Assembly: GCA_014843695.1 (NCBI GenBank)
Contig: CM026403.1
Span: 49,748,296 to 49,812,295, forward strand
DNA: 64,000 nucleotides
Direction: 5' to 3'
From: Archivesica marissinica
Lineage: Eukaryota; Mollusca; Bivalvia; Venerida; Vesicomyidae
Each line of letters begins with the position of its first letter. Position 1 is the first letter of the stretch. The translations under genes were made by a program, and so were the position numbers. The notes beneath the pieces are model-generated. The model was not told the origin of the DNA. It did no database searches and saw only the letters and a program-made list of their open reading frames with translations. Below are positions 48,057-60,029 of the stretch, in pieces.

Positions 48057-49379
48057 ATAAGGTAACTTCCCAATCATAGTTTATTTTAAGACTGTACAGA
48101 CTTTATTTTTCCACAACAAAGAACGATGGTAAATGGGTCATCAAGCTTAACATGTGAGGAGGCCGAATGCATCCACGCTGACTTTAAACACGTCCGATGT
48201 AGTTCATACCCCAATGGAAATTATTAACCTGCAATTTATTATATTTTTTATATATTTATTTATTTATGATATATTTATTTACATTAATTAATTTTTTTCA
48301 ATGACTCAAAGAAAAAAATATTACACTGTATTTAAAATGTATTTAGGCCAGATTTGCGACCAGGTAATTAGATCATCCTTGGAATATCGTAAACTGTAAG
48401 ACATGCCTTTAATAGCAAATGCGCGTTCCTGTATTGTCAAGTGCGCATGTTAGCTACATATCGTTAGTGAGGAATTTCTTACAAAAATAGAATGATACAA
48501 ACTGGACATATACGTTCATCGAGGCAAATAGCGATGGAGCTACGAGACAGTAATCCTGATATCTCGAGTGGTCATCACATGCTGAGTAAATGCATAATAT
48601 GGGTTTAATCATAAGTTATATGTTGATGGTGGCTGGTGTCTCATAGTAGATTTGTTTGTGTGTGTGTGTCTGTCTAATGTAAATCATATTAATATTTTTG
48701 TGAGCTTTTTATTTTTGCGAACAATCTCAGAATTTGCACGTGTGAACACATGATACGGGATATGTACATGAAAATCAGTTATTTATTACCGAAATCTTGA
48801 ATTTGTGAGGGTCGTCTTTCACAAATTATCTCTCAAATGAAACTCACACATATTAAAAGTTGGGTGGGTGCGTAGCCAGACTGACATTTTAATTACGAAG
48901 AATGATCTGGATTCCGATTTCCGAAATATTTATAATGCAGCTGCGTCTTTGCGTCAGCTCAGCTACGCGCCTGATATACGTTACAGACATATAATTAATT
49001 ATTATTAACCAATTAATACATTCACATTTGTTCCTAACACATTATATTTTGCACTGATCAGATATGAAAATGCAACAGTGGGTTTAGTAGGATTATATTA
49101 TAGATATAGATAGCTAACACCACACCAAGAAATAAGATATGAAATTAATCGTTGATTTATCAACAAGGCATGTAAAGAACAAAGCACTTAGAACTTAGTT
49201 TTAGTGTTCTATAAATTTGCATGGCACCAATAGTTGCTTTAACTGCATTTTATGTATTTTGTTTTAAGATACCTGTGAGGTAATTGCTGATCAGTTCCTT
49301 TCCAAATCTGATTTGGGGGATAACTGTTTTTTTAAAAACATATCTTAATTTCACAGTAGTGTACCTTTTTGCCTGTCAG
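48057..49379. other. Intron 7, no gene seen
   Basis: 1.3 kb of AT-rich single-copy-looking sequence with no long frame and no tandem structure. Confidence 0.55.
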
Positions 49380-49790
49380 TGTCTTAACATTTTTTGTTCT
49401 TATTGCAGTTTTTAGGCCACAGGCCAAGATCAGCAACTACAACACAGTGTATCAATCAATAGTGTATTTCTATTTGAATTCTTAAGATTTATCTATATTA
49501 TATAGTTGCTTGTATCTTAAGCTGTATGTTATCCTTAAATTGTTAAAACTATTAACACAATGTATTAATTTTATTTTTGTCTTTTAGGTGCTCGCTTTAA
49601 CATGTTTTAATTATATTATGCTATGTCCTGTGTTGTATTCATGTTTAAACCAACTTTTATTTCTTAGCTGTTTTTTCTTATGTTTTGATTATAATATATG
49701 TTTGTCGGAAAAATAGCTTATTAGCTAATGTTATTTGTAAATGTAATCCGACGTTAAATAAAGCTTCTTGTATCTTGTATCTTGTAAAGC
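49380..49790 (+). mobile_element. LINE 3' UTR remnant with TTGTATC tail
   Basis: AT-rich sequence ends aatccgacgttaaataaagc, then the tail cttgtatcttgtatcttgta. This looks like the 3' end of a truncated LINE; no coding part is visible. Confidence 0.6.
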
Positions 49791-49792
49791 AA

Positions 49793-50737
49793 CACATGCA
49801 TTATATGGTATTATGTAATCACTGTTAATTCCGCATCCACATGCATTATATGGTATTATGTAATCACTGTTAATTCCGCATCCACATGCATTATATGGTA
49901 TTATGTAATCACTGTTAATTCCGCATCCACATGCATTATATGGTATTATGTAATCACTGTTAATTCCGCATCCACATGCATTATATGGTATTATGTAATC
50001 ACTGTTAATTCCGCATCCACATGCATTATATGGTATTATGTAATCACTGTTAATTCCGCATCCACATGCATTATATGGTATTATGTAATCACTGTTAATT
50101 CCGCATCCACATGCATTATATGGTATTATGTAATCACTGTTAATTCCGCATCCACATGCATTATATGGTATTATGTAATCACTGTTAATTCCGCATCCAC
50201 ATGCATTATATGGTATTATGTAATCACTGTTAATTCCGCATCCACATGCATTATATGGTATTATGTAATCACTGTTAATTCCGCATCCACATGCATTATA
50301 TGGTATTATGTAATCACTGTTAATTCCGCATCCACATGCATTATATGGTATTATGTAATCACTGTTAATTCCGCATCCACATGCATTATATGGTATTATG
50401 TAATCACTGTTAATTCCGCATCCACATGCATTATATGGTATTATGTAATCACTGTTAATTCCGCATCCACATGCATTATATGGTATTATGTAATCACTGT
50501 TAATTCCGCATCCACATGCATTATATGGTATTATGTAATCACTGTTAATTCCGCATCCACATGCATTATATGGTATTATGTAATCACTGTTAATTCCGCA
50601 TCCACATGCATTATATGGTATTATGTAATCACTGTTAATTCCGCATCCACATGCATTATATGGTATTATGTAATCACTGTTAATTCCGCATCCACATGCA
50701 TTATATGGTATTATGTAATCACTGTTAATTCCGCATC
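49793..50737. repeat. 45-bp satellite, 21 apparently identical copies
   Basis: The unit is cacatgcattatatggtatt, atgtaatcactgttaattcc and gcatc. It spans exactly 945 bp = 21 x 45 with no visible variation, unlike every other array here. It starts just after a LINE 3' tail. Confidence 0.96.
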
Positions 50738-50814
50738 AGTCATCAAAAATATCAATATCAGGTATAATTATATGGCCCCCATATCTATTATTCAGTTCTT
50801 TGAGCCATGAGCAC

Positions 50815-51398
50815 ATTGAGTGACACAGATTCCTGTGCGTGCATTGAGTGACACAGATTCCTGTGAGCACATTGAGTGACACAGATTCCTGTGAGTGCAT
50901 TGAGTGACACAGATTCCTGTGAGTGCATTGAGTGACACAGATTCCTGTCATTTCTTTGAACCGTGAGTGCATTGAATGACACAGATTCCTGTCATTTCTT
51001 TGAAACGTGAGTGCATTGAATGACACAGATTCCTGTGCATGCATTGAGTGACACAGATTCCTGTGCATGCATTGAGTGACACAGATTCCTGCGAGTGCAT
51101 TGAGTGACACAGATTCCTGTGAGCACATTGAGTGACACAGATTCTTGCGAGTGCATTGAGTGACACAGATTCCTGTGAGTGCATTGAGTGACACAGATTT
51201 CTGTGAGTGCATTGAATGACACAGATTCCTGTGAGCACATTGGGTGACACAGGTTCCTGTGAGTGCATTGAGTGACACAGATTCCTGCGAGTGCATTGAG
51301 TGACACAGATTCCTGTGCGTGCATTGAGTGACACAGATTCCTGTGAGCACATTGAGCGACACAGATTCCTGTGTGTGCATTGAGTGACACAGATTCCT
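50815..51398. repeat. 28-bp minisatellite (about 20 copies)
   Basis: The unit is gcattgagtgacacagattc plus ctgtgagt; two longer units contain catttctttgaaccgtgag. Minus-strand open frames (NLCHSMHSQESVSLN) are by-products. Confidence 0.94.
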
Positions 51399-51689
51399 TT
51401 ATTCCTGGATGCGTCTCCACTGATGAGCAGTGCATTTGTACCGGGACGTTGGCCGGAGGATTATGACGTTGACGTATCTGACTGAACGTTCGGTGTGGTG
51501 TCCGATATATTGTAATTGCGCAGTCTATATTGAGCTTCATGAATGTTGTCACCATTGATAGTGTGTATAGATACATGTATGTACGGCATGTGGGCATCTT
51601 AGAAAATAGTTGGGAATAAGCGTGTTGCGTTTTCATATCTCGTCACGGTATATAGATGTACTTGTACAGTCTTATACTCGGTTACTTGG

Positions 51690-52140
51690 TGTTGAATGGG
51701 TTAATCTATTGGTGGGACTTTAGCTTTGCACACTAGCAGTGAAAATAACTGGCAAGTATGTCTGCATTAGAATTGAAGTTCCATGACATTTTCCAGAGTT
51801 TACAGTTACAAATAAGAAAAACCCATTAACCCTTTCAACACCACAGACCTCTAAATTGGTTTACAAAAAAGTGTAGATCCAGATGAGCCGGCTCGTGACG
51901 AGCCGTCTCATCAGGATCTGCACTTTTTTCAAGTAATATAACTATTTTTAGGAAAAAAATTACCCATTTTGATAAATGAACTGATCCAAATGTAATTTTG
52001 TTATTAATTTATTGGTCTAAAAATATCATGGACCAGTCCATGTGAGTTACTTGGTGTTGAATGGGTTAATGAATTGTCGTCTGCTATAATTATTTGAACT
52101 ATTTATAGTCTTTAGTTTACCCAGCATGCAAAGAGTTAAG
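51690..52140. mobile_element. Older TTAACTCTTTGC MITE interrupted by a family 2 MITE
   Basis: It matches 61028-61215 outside the insertion (cagttacaaataagaaaaac, tgaattgtcgtctgctayaa, acccagcatg, aagagttaag). The inner element is 51826-52069. Confidence 0.78.
51826..52069. mobile_element. TTAA MITE family 2 copy, nested
   Basis: Complete ends, hairpin and both TTAA. The paralogous empty site is at about 61155. Confidence 0.9.
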
Positions 52141-52357
52141 CCCCCAAATCAAATAAACAAACTCATATTTGTGTAATAATACATTTTTGTTAATATTTCT
52201 AATGTAGAACACACTAATTTCTTGTTATGTTGTATCATAAAAGTTATTTTATGTTGTATTATGTTGTATCATAACATTTTTATTTTATATTCGCTATTGT
52301 TTTTGATTGCTTGGGTGTATTTAATTTAAATAATAATAAATATTGAAATAACGCAAA

Positions 52358-52485
52358 CCTGTCCTAAGCAGTCAGCTAATGAAGTGATTTTTGCTTAGCA
52401 GGGGTTAAAATGTAACAGAATTGCCGTTTTGTGAATCTGGAAACTGGCTTGTAACTACAGGTTGCCTACCATGACCTCTAGTATT
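52358..52485. mobile_element. MITE family 1 remnant
   Basis: Degenerate: aaacctgtcctaagcagtca at the left and gaccctct-like right half (catgacctctag). The outer ends are not clear. Confidence 0.55.
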
Positions 52486-52554
52486 GCAATTTATCCAACC
52501 GCCTCCACCCGTACCTCTTTGTCTGACGTGATACATTTATATATTGACCTGCAG

Positions 52555-52650
52555 GTGATGGACTTGGCGTGAAGTCGATCTCCTTGGAAACGCTTTCTGT
52601 GTCTAATGACGAGTTTGCTGACGCCAGATCTCAACTCTCATTTGATATAG
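52555..52650 (+). CDS. PITPNM: PITPNM exon 8 (residues 404-436)
   Basis: The acceptor is attgacctgcag|GTGATGG and the donor GATATAG|GTAAAT; phase 1 in and out. It encodes DGLGVKSISLETLSVSNDEF, then ADARSQLSFDI. It is linker sequence with no recognised domain. It is supported by splice sites, phase and position between confident exons 6 and 9. Confidence 0.75.
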
Positions 52651-52679
52651 GTAAATATAGACACAGCGTGTGATATTAA

Positions 52680-54072
52680 CCATGGTGGTCATCATGTTTT
52701 ATATTGAATGTTGTAGCATTACACTGGTGTGTGACCCAGGACCATCAATGTCATCTTGTAACATTACACTCGTGTGTGACCCAGGACCATCAATGTCATC
52801 TTGTAACATTACACTCGTGTGTTACCCAGGACCATCAATGTCATCTTGTTTTTATACAGAACCTTGTAGCATTACACTCGTGTGTTACCCAGGACCATCA
52901 ATGTCATCTTGTTTTATATTGAACCTTGTAACATTACACTTGTGTGTTACCCAGGACCATCAATGTCATCTTGTTTTATATTGAACCTTGTAACATTACA
53001 CTTGTGTGTTACCCAGGACCATCAATGTCATCTTGTTTTATATTGAACCTTGTAACATTACACTTGTGTGTTACCCAGGACCATCAATGTCATCTTGTTT
53101 TATATTGAACCTTGTAACATTACACTTGTGTGTTACCCAGGACCATCAATGTCATCTTGTTTTATATTGAACCTTGTAACATTACACTTGTGTGTTACCC
53201 AGGACCATCAATGTCATCTTGTTTTATATTGAACCTTGTAACATTACACTTGTGTGTTACCCAGGACCATCAATGTCATCTTGTTTTATATTGAACCTTG
53301 TAACATTACACTTGTGTGTTACCCAGGACCATCAATGTCATCTTGTTTTATATTGAACCTTGTAACATTACACTTGTGTGTTACCCAGGACCATCAATGT
53401 CATCTTGTTTTATATTGAACCTTGTAACATTACACTTGTGTGTTACCCAGGACCATCAATGTCATCTTGTTTTAATTCGGAATATTTCAGCATTACACTC
53501 GTGTGTTATCCTGGACCATCAATGTCATCTTGTTTTAATTCGGAATATTTCAGCATTACACTCGTGTGTTATCCTGGACCATCAATGTCATCTTGTTTTA
53601 ATTCGGAATATTTCAGCATTACACTCGTGTGTTATCCTGGACCATCAATGTCATCTTGTTTTAATTCGGAATATTTCAGCATTACACTCGTGTGTTATCC
53701 TGGACCATCAATGTCATCTTGTTTTAATTCGGAATATTTCAGCATTACACTCGTGTGTTATCCTGGACCATCAATGTCATCTTGTTTTAATTCGGAATAT
53801 TTCAGCATTACACTCGTGTGTTATCCTGGACCATCAATGTCATCTTGTTTTAATTCGGAATATTTCAGCATTACACTCGTGTGTTATCCTGGACCATCAA
53901 TGTCATCTTGTTTTAATTCGGAATATTTCAGCATTACACTCGTGTGTTATCCTGGACCATCAATGTCATCTTGTTTTAATTCAGAATATTTCAGCATTAC
54001 ACTGGTGTGTTATCCTGGACTATCAATGTCATCTTGTTTTAATTCGGAATATTTCAGCATTACATTATATCT
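52680..54072. repeat. 62/63-bp two-phase array in intron 8 (about 22 copies)
   Basis: The shared core is cattacactcgtgtgttacc, aggaccatcaatgtcatctt and gttttata. Phase A (to about 53470) is 62 bp with ttgaaccttgtaa; phase B (53470-54060) is 63 bp with attcggaatatttcag. The first copy starts about 30 nt after the exon 8 donor. Phase B is almost homogeneous. Confidence 0.94.
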
Positions 54073-54166
54073 TGGAACAAATACATGCATGTTCATTACT
54101 ATGAAGTACATGCGATCTATTTTCGAATATTTTTATGTTGTATAATTGTTTGTATTATTTGTACAG

Positions 54167-54295
54167 AGCCGCAGGGTGGTCGACGCTTCGAGAAACTCTG
54201 TCAGAAGTATAGCCTGGAGACGGGTGGATATGAGAAACATGCACGGGTACCGCCGCTCTGTAAAACCAGCACGCTCTTTCTGGTCATACACGGAG
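54167..54295 (+). CDS. PITPNM: PITPNM exon 9 (residues 436-479): start of the central conserved region
   Basis: The acceptor is ttatttgtacag|AGCCGC and the donor CGGAG|GTATTG; phase 1 in and out. It encodes PQGGRRFEKLCQKYSLETGG, then a segment ending KTSTLFLVIHG. The hydrophobic strand LFLVIHGG aligns with the strand before the lipase-like region in Nir/RdgB proteins (LFLILHSG in vertebrate Nir2). Confidence 0.9.
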
Positions 54296-54369
54296 GTATT
54301 GCTAGTATTTGTTTCATACACAATCAACATATTTGTGCAATCATCCCCACCCTCTTTCCCTGCATATAT

Positions 54370-54645
54370 GTGGGATCTCCGTGGCCGAGTGGTTATGGTC
54401 GTTGACTTCCAAATCACTTGCCGATCACCACTGCAGGTTCAAATCCCACTGGGGGTGTCGAATTCTAGCATGTGAGGAAGCTGTCCAGCTGGCTTACGAA
54501 ACGTTTTGTTCTATTCAGATGCCCGTCCGTGTCTGAAATACTGCTCGAATGGGCACCTGGGGTACTCCTCCACCAATAATAGCTGGAGAGTCGCCATATA
54601 ACCTAAGCTGTTGGTGCGACTTTAAACCCCCAAAGCCATCCACAG
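54370..54645 (+). mobile_element. SINE D (tRNA-derived)
   Basis: Head ggatctccgtggccgagtgg, B box gcaggttcaaatcccact, tail aagctgttggtgcgacttta. Confidence 0.82.
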
Positions 54646-54737
54646 TTATGTGTATGTTATATTGAGCAATTTCGTAATTCAAGTTTCAAGAGATTGGCAT
54701 TTCCAATCAATTTTTAGAAATAACAAAGTGCCTCATA

Positions 54738-55070
54738 TATAGAGAATATTAGGTTACTGAGCTTTGTATTTTTTCGGAGACGAGCCTAATAAATTAAAAT
54801 TTATAAGACAGTAACCTAATATTCTATTTATCCTACATTCTGAGTGTGCACCCAACACAAAAACAAACAAACTTCTTGAGACATTTTCCAAACTCAGCAG
54901 ACAACACAATGTGACGACAGACGCTTTGTTTATTTACAAACCGTAATCTGGGTCATAAAAGTAGTCCGTCACGAAAGCTTTATTAGGCACTGACTAATAA
55001 AGCAAAATTTATTAGTCAGGCCGTTTTTGTACGTTATTTCGCATGAAGGTAGGATAAATATTAATTTTAG
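54738..55070. mobile_element. Foldback element (AGAATATTAGG), second copy
   Basis: agaatattaggttactg and cagtaacctaatattct are inverted. The right part attaggcactgactaataaa and gcatgaaggtaggata matches 30300-30395. Confidence 0.68.
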
Positions 55071-55424
55071 TTCAATATTCTTTGTATTTTCATCGATTCT
55101 AATGATTTCCCAGATGTTCAACAAACAACCCTTTAAACTATGGCTTTCTCATTGGCCATGAGATCGATGCATCGCTGAATTCCAGGAATGGATCAATAAG
55201 ATGTTTTAATAAAGAATTCATCCTTGTGTCTGTAATGAAATTAATTGGGCAGACTATTTTTCAGTAGGATGAGCTTAGCACATTGCTTGATCTACCTAAT
55301 TCAGTCGCCCAATCTCGTAGAAGTAATGAGCTGTCGCACTAAGCTTATTTTTCAGAACTGTATGTAGAGTTATTGATTGTGTATGTTATCTCGAAAGTGA
55401 TTTATATGACGGTGTAATTAGATT

Positions 55425-55930
55425 GTAAATTTGTATGTGTATCTCATTTGTGAGTTTGTGTGTGTAACTCATTTGTATGTGTAACTTATTTGTGAGTTTG
55501 TATGTGTATCTCATTTGTGAGTTTGTGTGTGTAACTCATTTGTATGTGTAACTCATTTGTGTGTGTAACTCATTTGTGTGTGTAACTCATTTGTGTGTGT
55601 AGCTCATTTGTGAGTTTGTATGTGTAACTTTAAATTTGTATATGTAACTCCACTGTGAAATTGTGTGAGTAATTCCACTGTGAAATTGTGTGAGTAACTC
55701 CACTGTGAAATTGTATGAGTAACTCCACTGTGAAATTGTATGAGTAACCCCACTGTGAAATTGTGTGAGTAACTCCACTGTGAAATTGTATGAGTAACCT
55801 CACTGTGAAATTGTGTGAGTAACTCCACTGTGAAATTGTATGAGTAACTCCACTGTGAAATTGTGTGAGTAACTCCACTGTGAAATTGTGTGAGTAACCC
55901 CACTGTGAAATTGTATGTGTAAATTGTATA
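55425..55930. repeat. 17- and 25-bp repeats (intron 9)
   Basis: The left part repeats gtgtgtaactcatttgt; the right part repeats actccactgtgaaattgtgt plus gagta (about 11 copies). Confidence 0.92.
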
Positions 55931-56220
55931 CGTAGCTCTGTGAAGTTGTATTTGTAATTTGACTGTTAAGAATTGAAAAACCTCCATTAAGGCCATGCTA
56001 AATGAGTTCCTAGATTCTCTTCCTTGCTTTCTATGCCTCCCTTTCTGGTCAATGTATGCAAATAATTCATTTTACAATAATTAAAAACTATTATAAAATG
56101 AAGATGTACCCTCCTCCACTGTTTTGGATAAAATTTGGACGAGAATCTAGCGATTAATGTTATAATCACTTGTTGTTTTATGACTTAATGTTTGTTCAAA
56201 TGTGATTTGTGTTATTTCAG

Positions 56221-56401
56221 GAAGTTTACTAGATACGGCGTATGATCATTTCAACACGTCCAAGCGTAGCGACTATAATACTCTCAAGACCACCTTTGAC
56301 TCGGTGATCAAGTCGAGTTACCCCGCTGTTAAAGGTCACGTGGCCCTGCGGCTGGTTCCATGCCCGCAGATCTGTTCAGAAGCTCTCAGCGTTCTCTCTA
56401 G
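56221..56401 (+). CDS. PITPNM: PITPNM exon 10 (residues 479-539), GC donor
   Basis: The acceptor is gtgttatttcag|GAAGTT. It encodes SLLDTAYDHFNTSKRSDYNT, then a helix and the signature KGHVALRLVPCPQICSEAL. It ends in TCTCTAG|GCAAGT, a non-canonical GC donor with an otherwise perfect consensus. The GC site gives the phase-2 junction needed to read exon 11 as SLSPFGF; the nearby GT (gtcatg) gives the wrong frame. Confidence 0.93.
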
Positions 56402-56432
56402 GCAAGTCATGTCATAACCACTTGTTGTTTAG

Positions 56433-56597
56433 AATGCAGTCAAATCTGTCCTGATCAGCCTGTCAAGGAAGTGACGAAAATGGGTTCTTAATAGAAATTA
56501 ACTGTTAAATTGCTACCCTTGGAATTGCTATATTGGTATTTATAATAATTACAGATTGGCTGCTTACTAAAGGTGTCCGCTAAGGCAGGTTTGAAGT
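56433..56597. mobile_element. MITE family 1 copy, right end cut by SINE C
   Basis: Starts tgcagtcaaatctgtcctga and ends ctaaggcaggtttga, where a SINE is inserted. The repeat aaggcaggtttga resumes at 56865. Confidence 0.82.
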
Positions 56598-56864
56598 CCG
56601 CCTCCGTGGTCGAGTGGTTAAGGTCGCTGACTTGTATACCACTGTAACCTATCATCTCTGATGGTCATGGGTTCGAGCCCCGCTCAGGCCGTGTCTCATT
56701 TATATGAAAAAGTTGGCAGTTTCTTACGGAGGTTGGTGCACCCAAGTACTGGTTAACCGCTGGAGCCTGCCCAGGAAAGGTGTTGTTAAGTAAACTGCCC
56801 GCCGGCGATATAGCCCGAAATGGTGCTGATGCAGGCGTAAAACCCGAAATATAGCATAACATAT
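56598..56864 (+). mobile_element. SINE C copy inserted in a MITE
   Basis: Head gtccgcctccgtggtcgagt, B box tgggttcgagccccgctc. Flanked by the perfect 13-bp duplication aaggcaggtttga. Confidence 0.9.
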
Positions 56865-56879
56865 AAGGCAGGTTTGATT

Positions 56880-57630
56880 ATTGTCTAATTGTGTTTAAAG
56901 TAATTTAACAGATTAATTAGTATTCAAAGCTAGAGATAAAAGGGGGTAATACGTATTTAGTATTTAGGCATTAAAAGTTGGTAAATCTAGACAGAATTTA
57001 AATCAAGGGCTGAACATCGGCATTGATCTTTAAATAAAATGTTAAATCGAGGTGTAAAATGTGCATTGATATTTAGATCAAGGTTTGAAAACCGGCATTA
57101 TGTTTTTAAGTTAATGGTTGAAATGTGTATCGTTTTTTTAATAAGGAGGTTAAATGTATATAGATTTGTAAATCTTAGAGGTATAATTAGGAATGGATTT
57201 TTAAATCAAGCAGTGAAATGTGCGCGTGACCGTGAATCTGAATTATTTATGAGTCGAAACAAAACCGAAACATTGTTGTATCTCAAAAAGGTAGTGCTTT
57301 TAAACTTCCGCATGCACATCTGAGTACCAATTCCCTACCCCCTCAGTAAGTCCCCACCCCCCAATAGCGACCTTGAACTTGATTTCAGAAATTAATTTTG
57401 CGTAAAAAACCCACAAACATTAACATTTCTTAAAAACAAACAATCAACGTTATGGCTTTGAAACTTTATTCAAATCCGAGGACTAATATCTATACCGACA
57501 GCAGGTCCACCCTACCACTGACCTTGAATTTTGGCAATTCATTGGAAAGCATGAAAGACATATTTTAGTTTGTTAGTTTAATCATATTTTTATTGCTCGA
57601 TTCGTTTTACATATACATGTCAATTCAAAA
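56880..57630. other. Intron 10, no gene seen
   Basis: The 94-codon frame at 57039-57323 comes from loosely repetitive ttaaatcgaggtgtaaaatg-type blocks (57000-57230), a decayed array of about 50 bp. It is not a recognised protein. Confidence 0.5.
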
Positions 57631-57631
57631 C

Positions 57632-57947
57632 ATCAGGGATCATTCTAGAGGGCGATGTGGGCGAAATTGTCTCCCTAGGTACCCTGACTTCGCCCTCTGG
57701 GGGGGCCCCACTTATCCCTAAAAATATTTAAAAAATTATTTTTTGGTTTTTACGATTTTCAAACAAAATTTTGTCTAGTAAGATACACTGGCCCATTATA
57801 AAGCACTCCTATTCAAATGTTGTATTTAATGGTTGTACTGTGCATTTTAACCCTATTTTGCAGAAGTATATTAAAGAACACCATTTAAGGAAGCGATCAC
57901 GCGCTTTCTCACTTCTCCCAAAAATGTTGACCTAGAATGAACCCTGA
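57632..57947. mobile_element. CAGGG-ended MITE, opposite orientation
   Basis: Starts cagggatcattctagagggc and ends ctagaatgaaccctg. Homologous to 9477-9796 along its length. Confidence 0.78.
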
Positions 57948-58120
57948 AACATGACAAATTAAATAAAGGCAAATGGGTCGGGCCACAAGTTCTAGCAACA
58001 TTAGTTACTGCCCTTCATTTTATTTTGTTGAACGTACACTTATACAGTCAATCGCACGTGGCGAGATACCCTCGGGGTGGTGGCCTTGTTTATTCTACGG
58101 TTTTATGCTACTGTGCTGTA

Positions 58121-58320
58121 TTAACCCATTCAACACTTCAGACCTCTAAATAGGCTTACCGTCGCATCAGGATCTGCACTTTTTGCCAGTAATATTACTA
58201 TTTTTAGACAAAATTACTCATTTTGATAAAAGAACTGGTCCAAATGTAATTTTCTTATTAATTTATTGGTCTAAAAATATGTACCAGCCCATGTCAGCTA
58301 CTTGGTGTTGAATGGGTTAC
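58121..58320. mobile_element. TTAA MITE family 2 copy, hairpin deleted
   Basis: Same ends, but the internal gccggctcgtgacgagc hairpin is missing (aggcttaccgtcgcatcagg). Confidence 0.85.
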
Positions 58321-58429
58321 GGAAACGTCAGTCCAAAATTCGAGTTACTCAGATTATAGGTTGAATACAGTTGCTAGCATCTCTACAATGAATTCTTGTT
58401 CCACTGATTGATCATGTTAATTGTATAGT

Positions 58430-58698
58430 ATCCGCCTCCGTGGTCGAGTGGTTAAGGTCGCTGACTTGTATACCACTGTAACCTACCATCACTGATGGTC
58501 ACGGGTTCGAGCCCCGCTCAGACCGTGTCTCATTTATATGAAAAAGTTGGCAGTTTCTTACGGAGGTTGGTGCACCCAAGTACTGGTTAACCGTTGGAGC
58601 CTGCCCAGGAAAGGTGTTGTTAGGTAAACTGCCCGCCGGCGATATAGCCCAAAATGGTGCTGATGCAGGCGTAAAACCCGAAATATAACATAACATAA
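58430..58698 (+). mobile_element. SINE C copy
   Basis: Head tccgcctccgtggtcgagtg, B box acgggttcgagccccgct. Possible short flanks attgtatagt at both ends. Confidence 0.88.
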
Positions 58699-58828
58699 TT
58701 GTATAGTCTGGAAACATTGAGAAAATACAGTTCTAATTAATTGTGTGTGTCCCCCGATAGTAGTTGTATGTTTTCTCCTGACTTCCTCGGAATATCGTGA
58801 TGGTGTTCAGGTGGTAATGGAAGGGGGG

Positions 58829-59260
58829 GGGGCATCCGTGGCCGAGTGATTGATGTCGATGACTTCAAATCACTTTCCCCTTTACCGCTGCAAGTTCGAA
58901 TCCGACTGCGGGCGTCGGAATGATTTCATGTGAGGAAGCTATCCTGCTGGCTTGCAGGTCAGTGGTTCTATCTGGGTGCCTGTCCGTGCATTGTATACTG
59001 CTCGGAGAAGCACCAGGGGAGGTCCTCCTCCTCCAACAATAGCTAGAAAGGCGCCATATGACCTAAGCTGTTAGTGCGACGTTAAACCACAAAGACAAAC
59101 AAACAAATAATGTAGGAAGCTATCCAGCAGGCTTGTGGAAGGTCAGTGGTTCTACCTGGGTGCCTTGAAATATTGTTTGAAGGTGCATCCATGGACTTCT
59201 TTAATAATACCTGGAGACTCCTGTATGGCCGTTGCGTTCACTTTTAACGCCAACAAAACA
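58829..59260 (+). mobile_element. SINE D copy plus partial second unit
   Basis: Head gcatccgtggccgagtgatt, B box aagttcgaatccgact, and tail gttagtgcgacgttaaacca to 59108. A partial second unit (gaagctatccagcaggcttg) runs to about 59260. Confidence 0.8.
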
Positions 59261-59294
59261 CTAGATCTTTATATTTAGGGAGATTTGCGAGAAA

Positions 59295-59572
59295 TAAATG
59301 TAAGTCAATTTATTTGAAATAAATGTAAGTCAATTTATTTGAAATAAATGTAAGTCAATTTATTTGAAATAAATGTAAAAACGTAAGTCAATTTATTTGA
59401 AATAAATGTAAAAATGTAAGTCAATTTATTTGAAATAAATGTATGTCAATTTATTTGAAATAAATGTAAAAATGTAAGTCAATTTATTTGAAATAAATGT
59501 AAAATTGTAAGGCAATTTATTTGAAATAAATGTTGTAAGTCAATTTATTTGAAATAAATGTAAGTAAAAAAA
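59295..59572. repeat. 25-35-bp repeat (about 9 copies)
   Basis: The unit is atttgaaataaatgtaagtc plus aattt, with longer forms adding aaaatgtaag. Confidence 0.9.
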
Positions 59573-60029
59573 TTTCAAAGCATATTATCCTAACCCTGAA
59601 CAAACAATATAGAGATGTCGTCTTTGTATCTTGTTTCTAAATTATGCATGTGTTGTTATTTTTCCCATACGCTGTAATGTCAATTGATGTGATGTCATTT
59701 CGCATTCTGGTCTATGGAGAAATGAACGCATGCGATTTTCATATTGTGTCATATTGTATTACGACGCATGGTGAATTATAACACAGTTGCAAATCGTGAC
59801 TTTATAAATGAATCAAGACAATCGTCTCTATTTATTCAATAAAAATAATCTTCGTAATATGGGTAATTTACTCGTGTTCGGTGCCAAATATTGCAGATAT
59901 TTAATACATTGTGCTGCAGACATTTTAATTGTAAAAGAGTTTCTGAGAAAATAGATAATTGATGGAAATTAGACTTTCCAAGAACAATTAACATTATAAA
60001 TAGGATTTTTGTAGCTAACAAATGAATTG

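Noticed and set aside
49793..50737. CRISPR array
   Set aside because: Units are contiguous with no unique spacers, and the genome is eukaryotic. The same applies to all other arrays.
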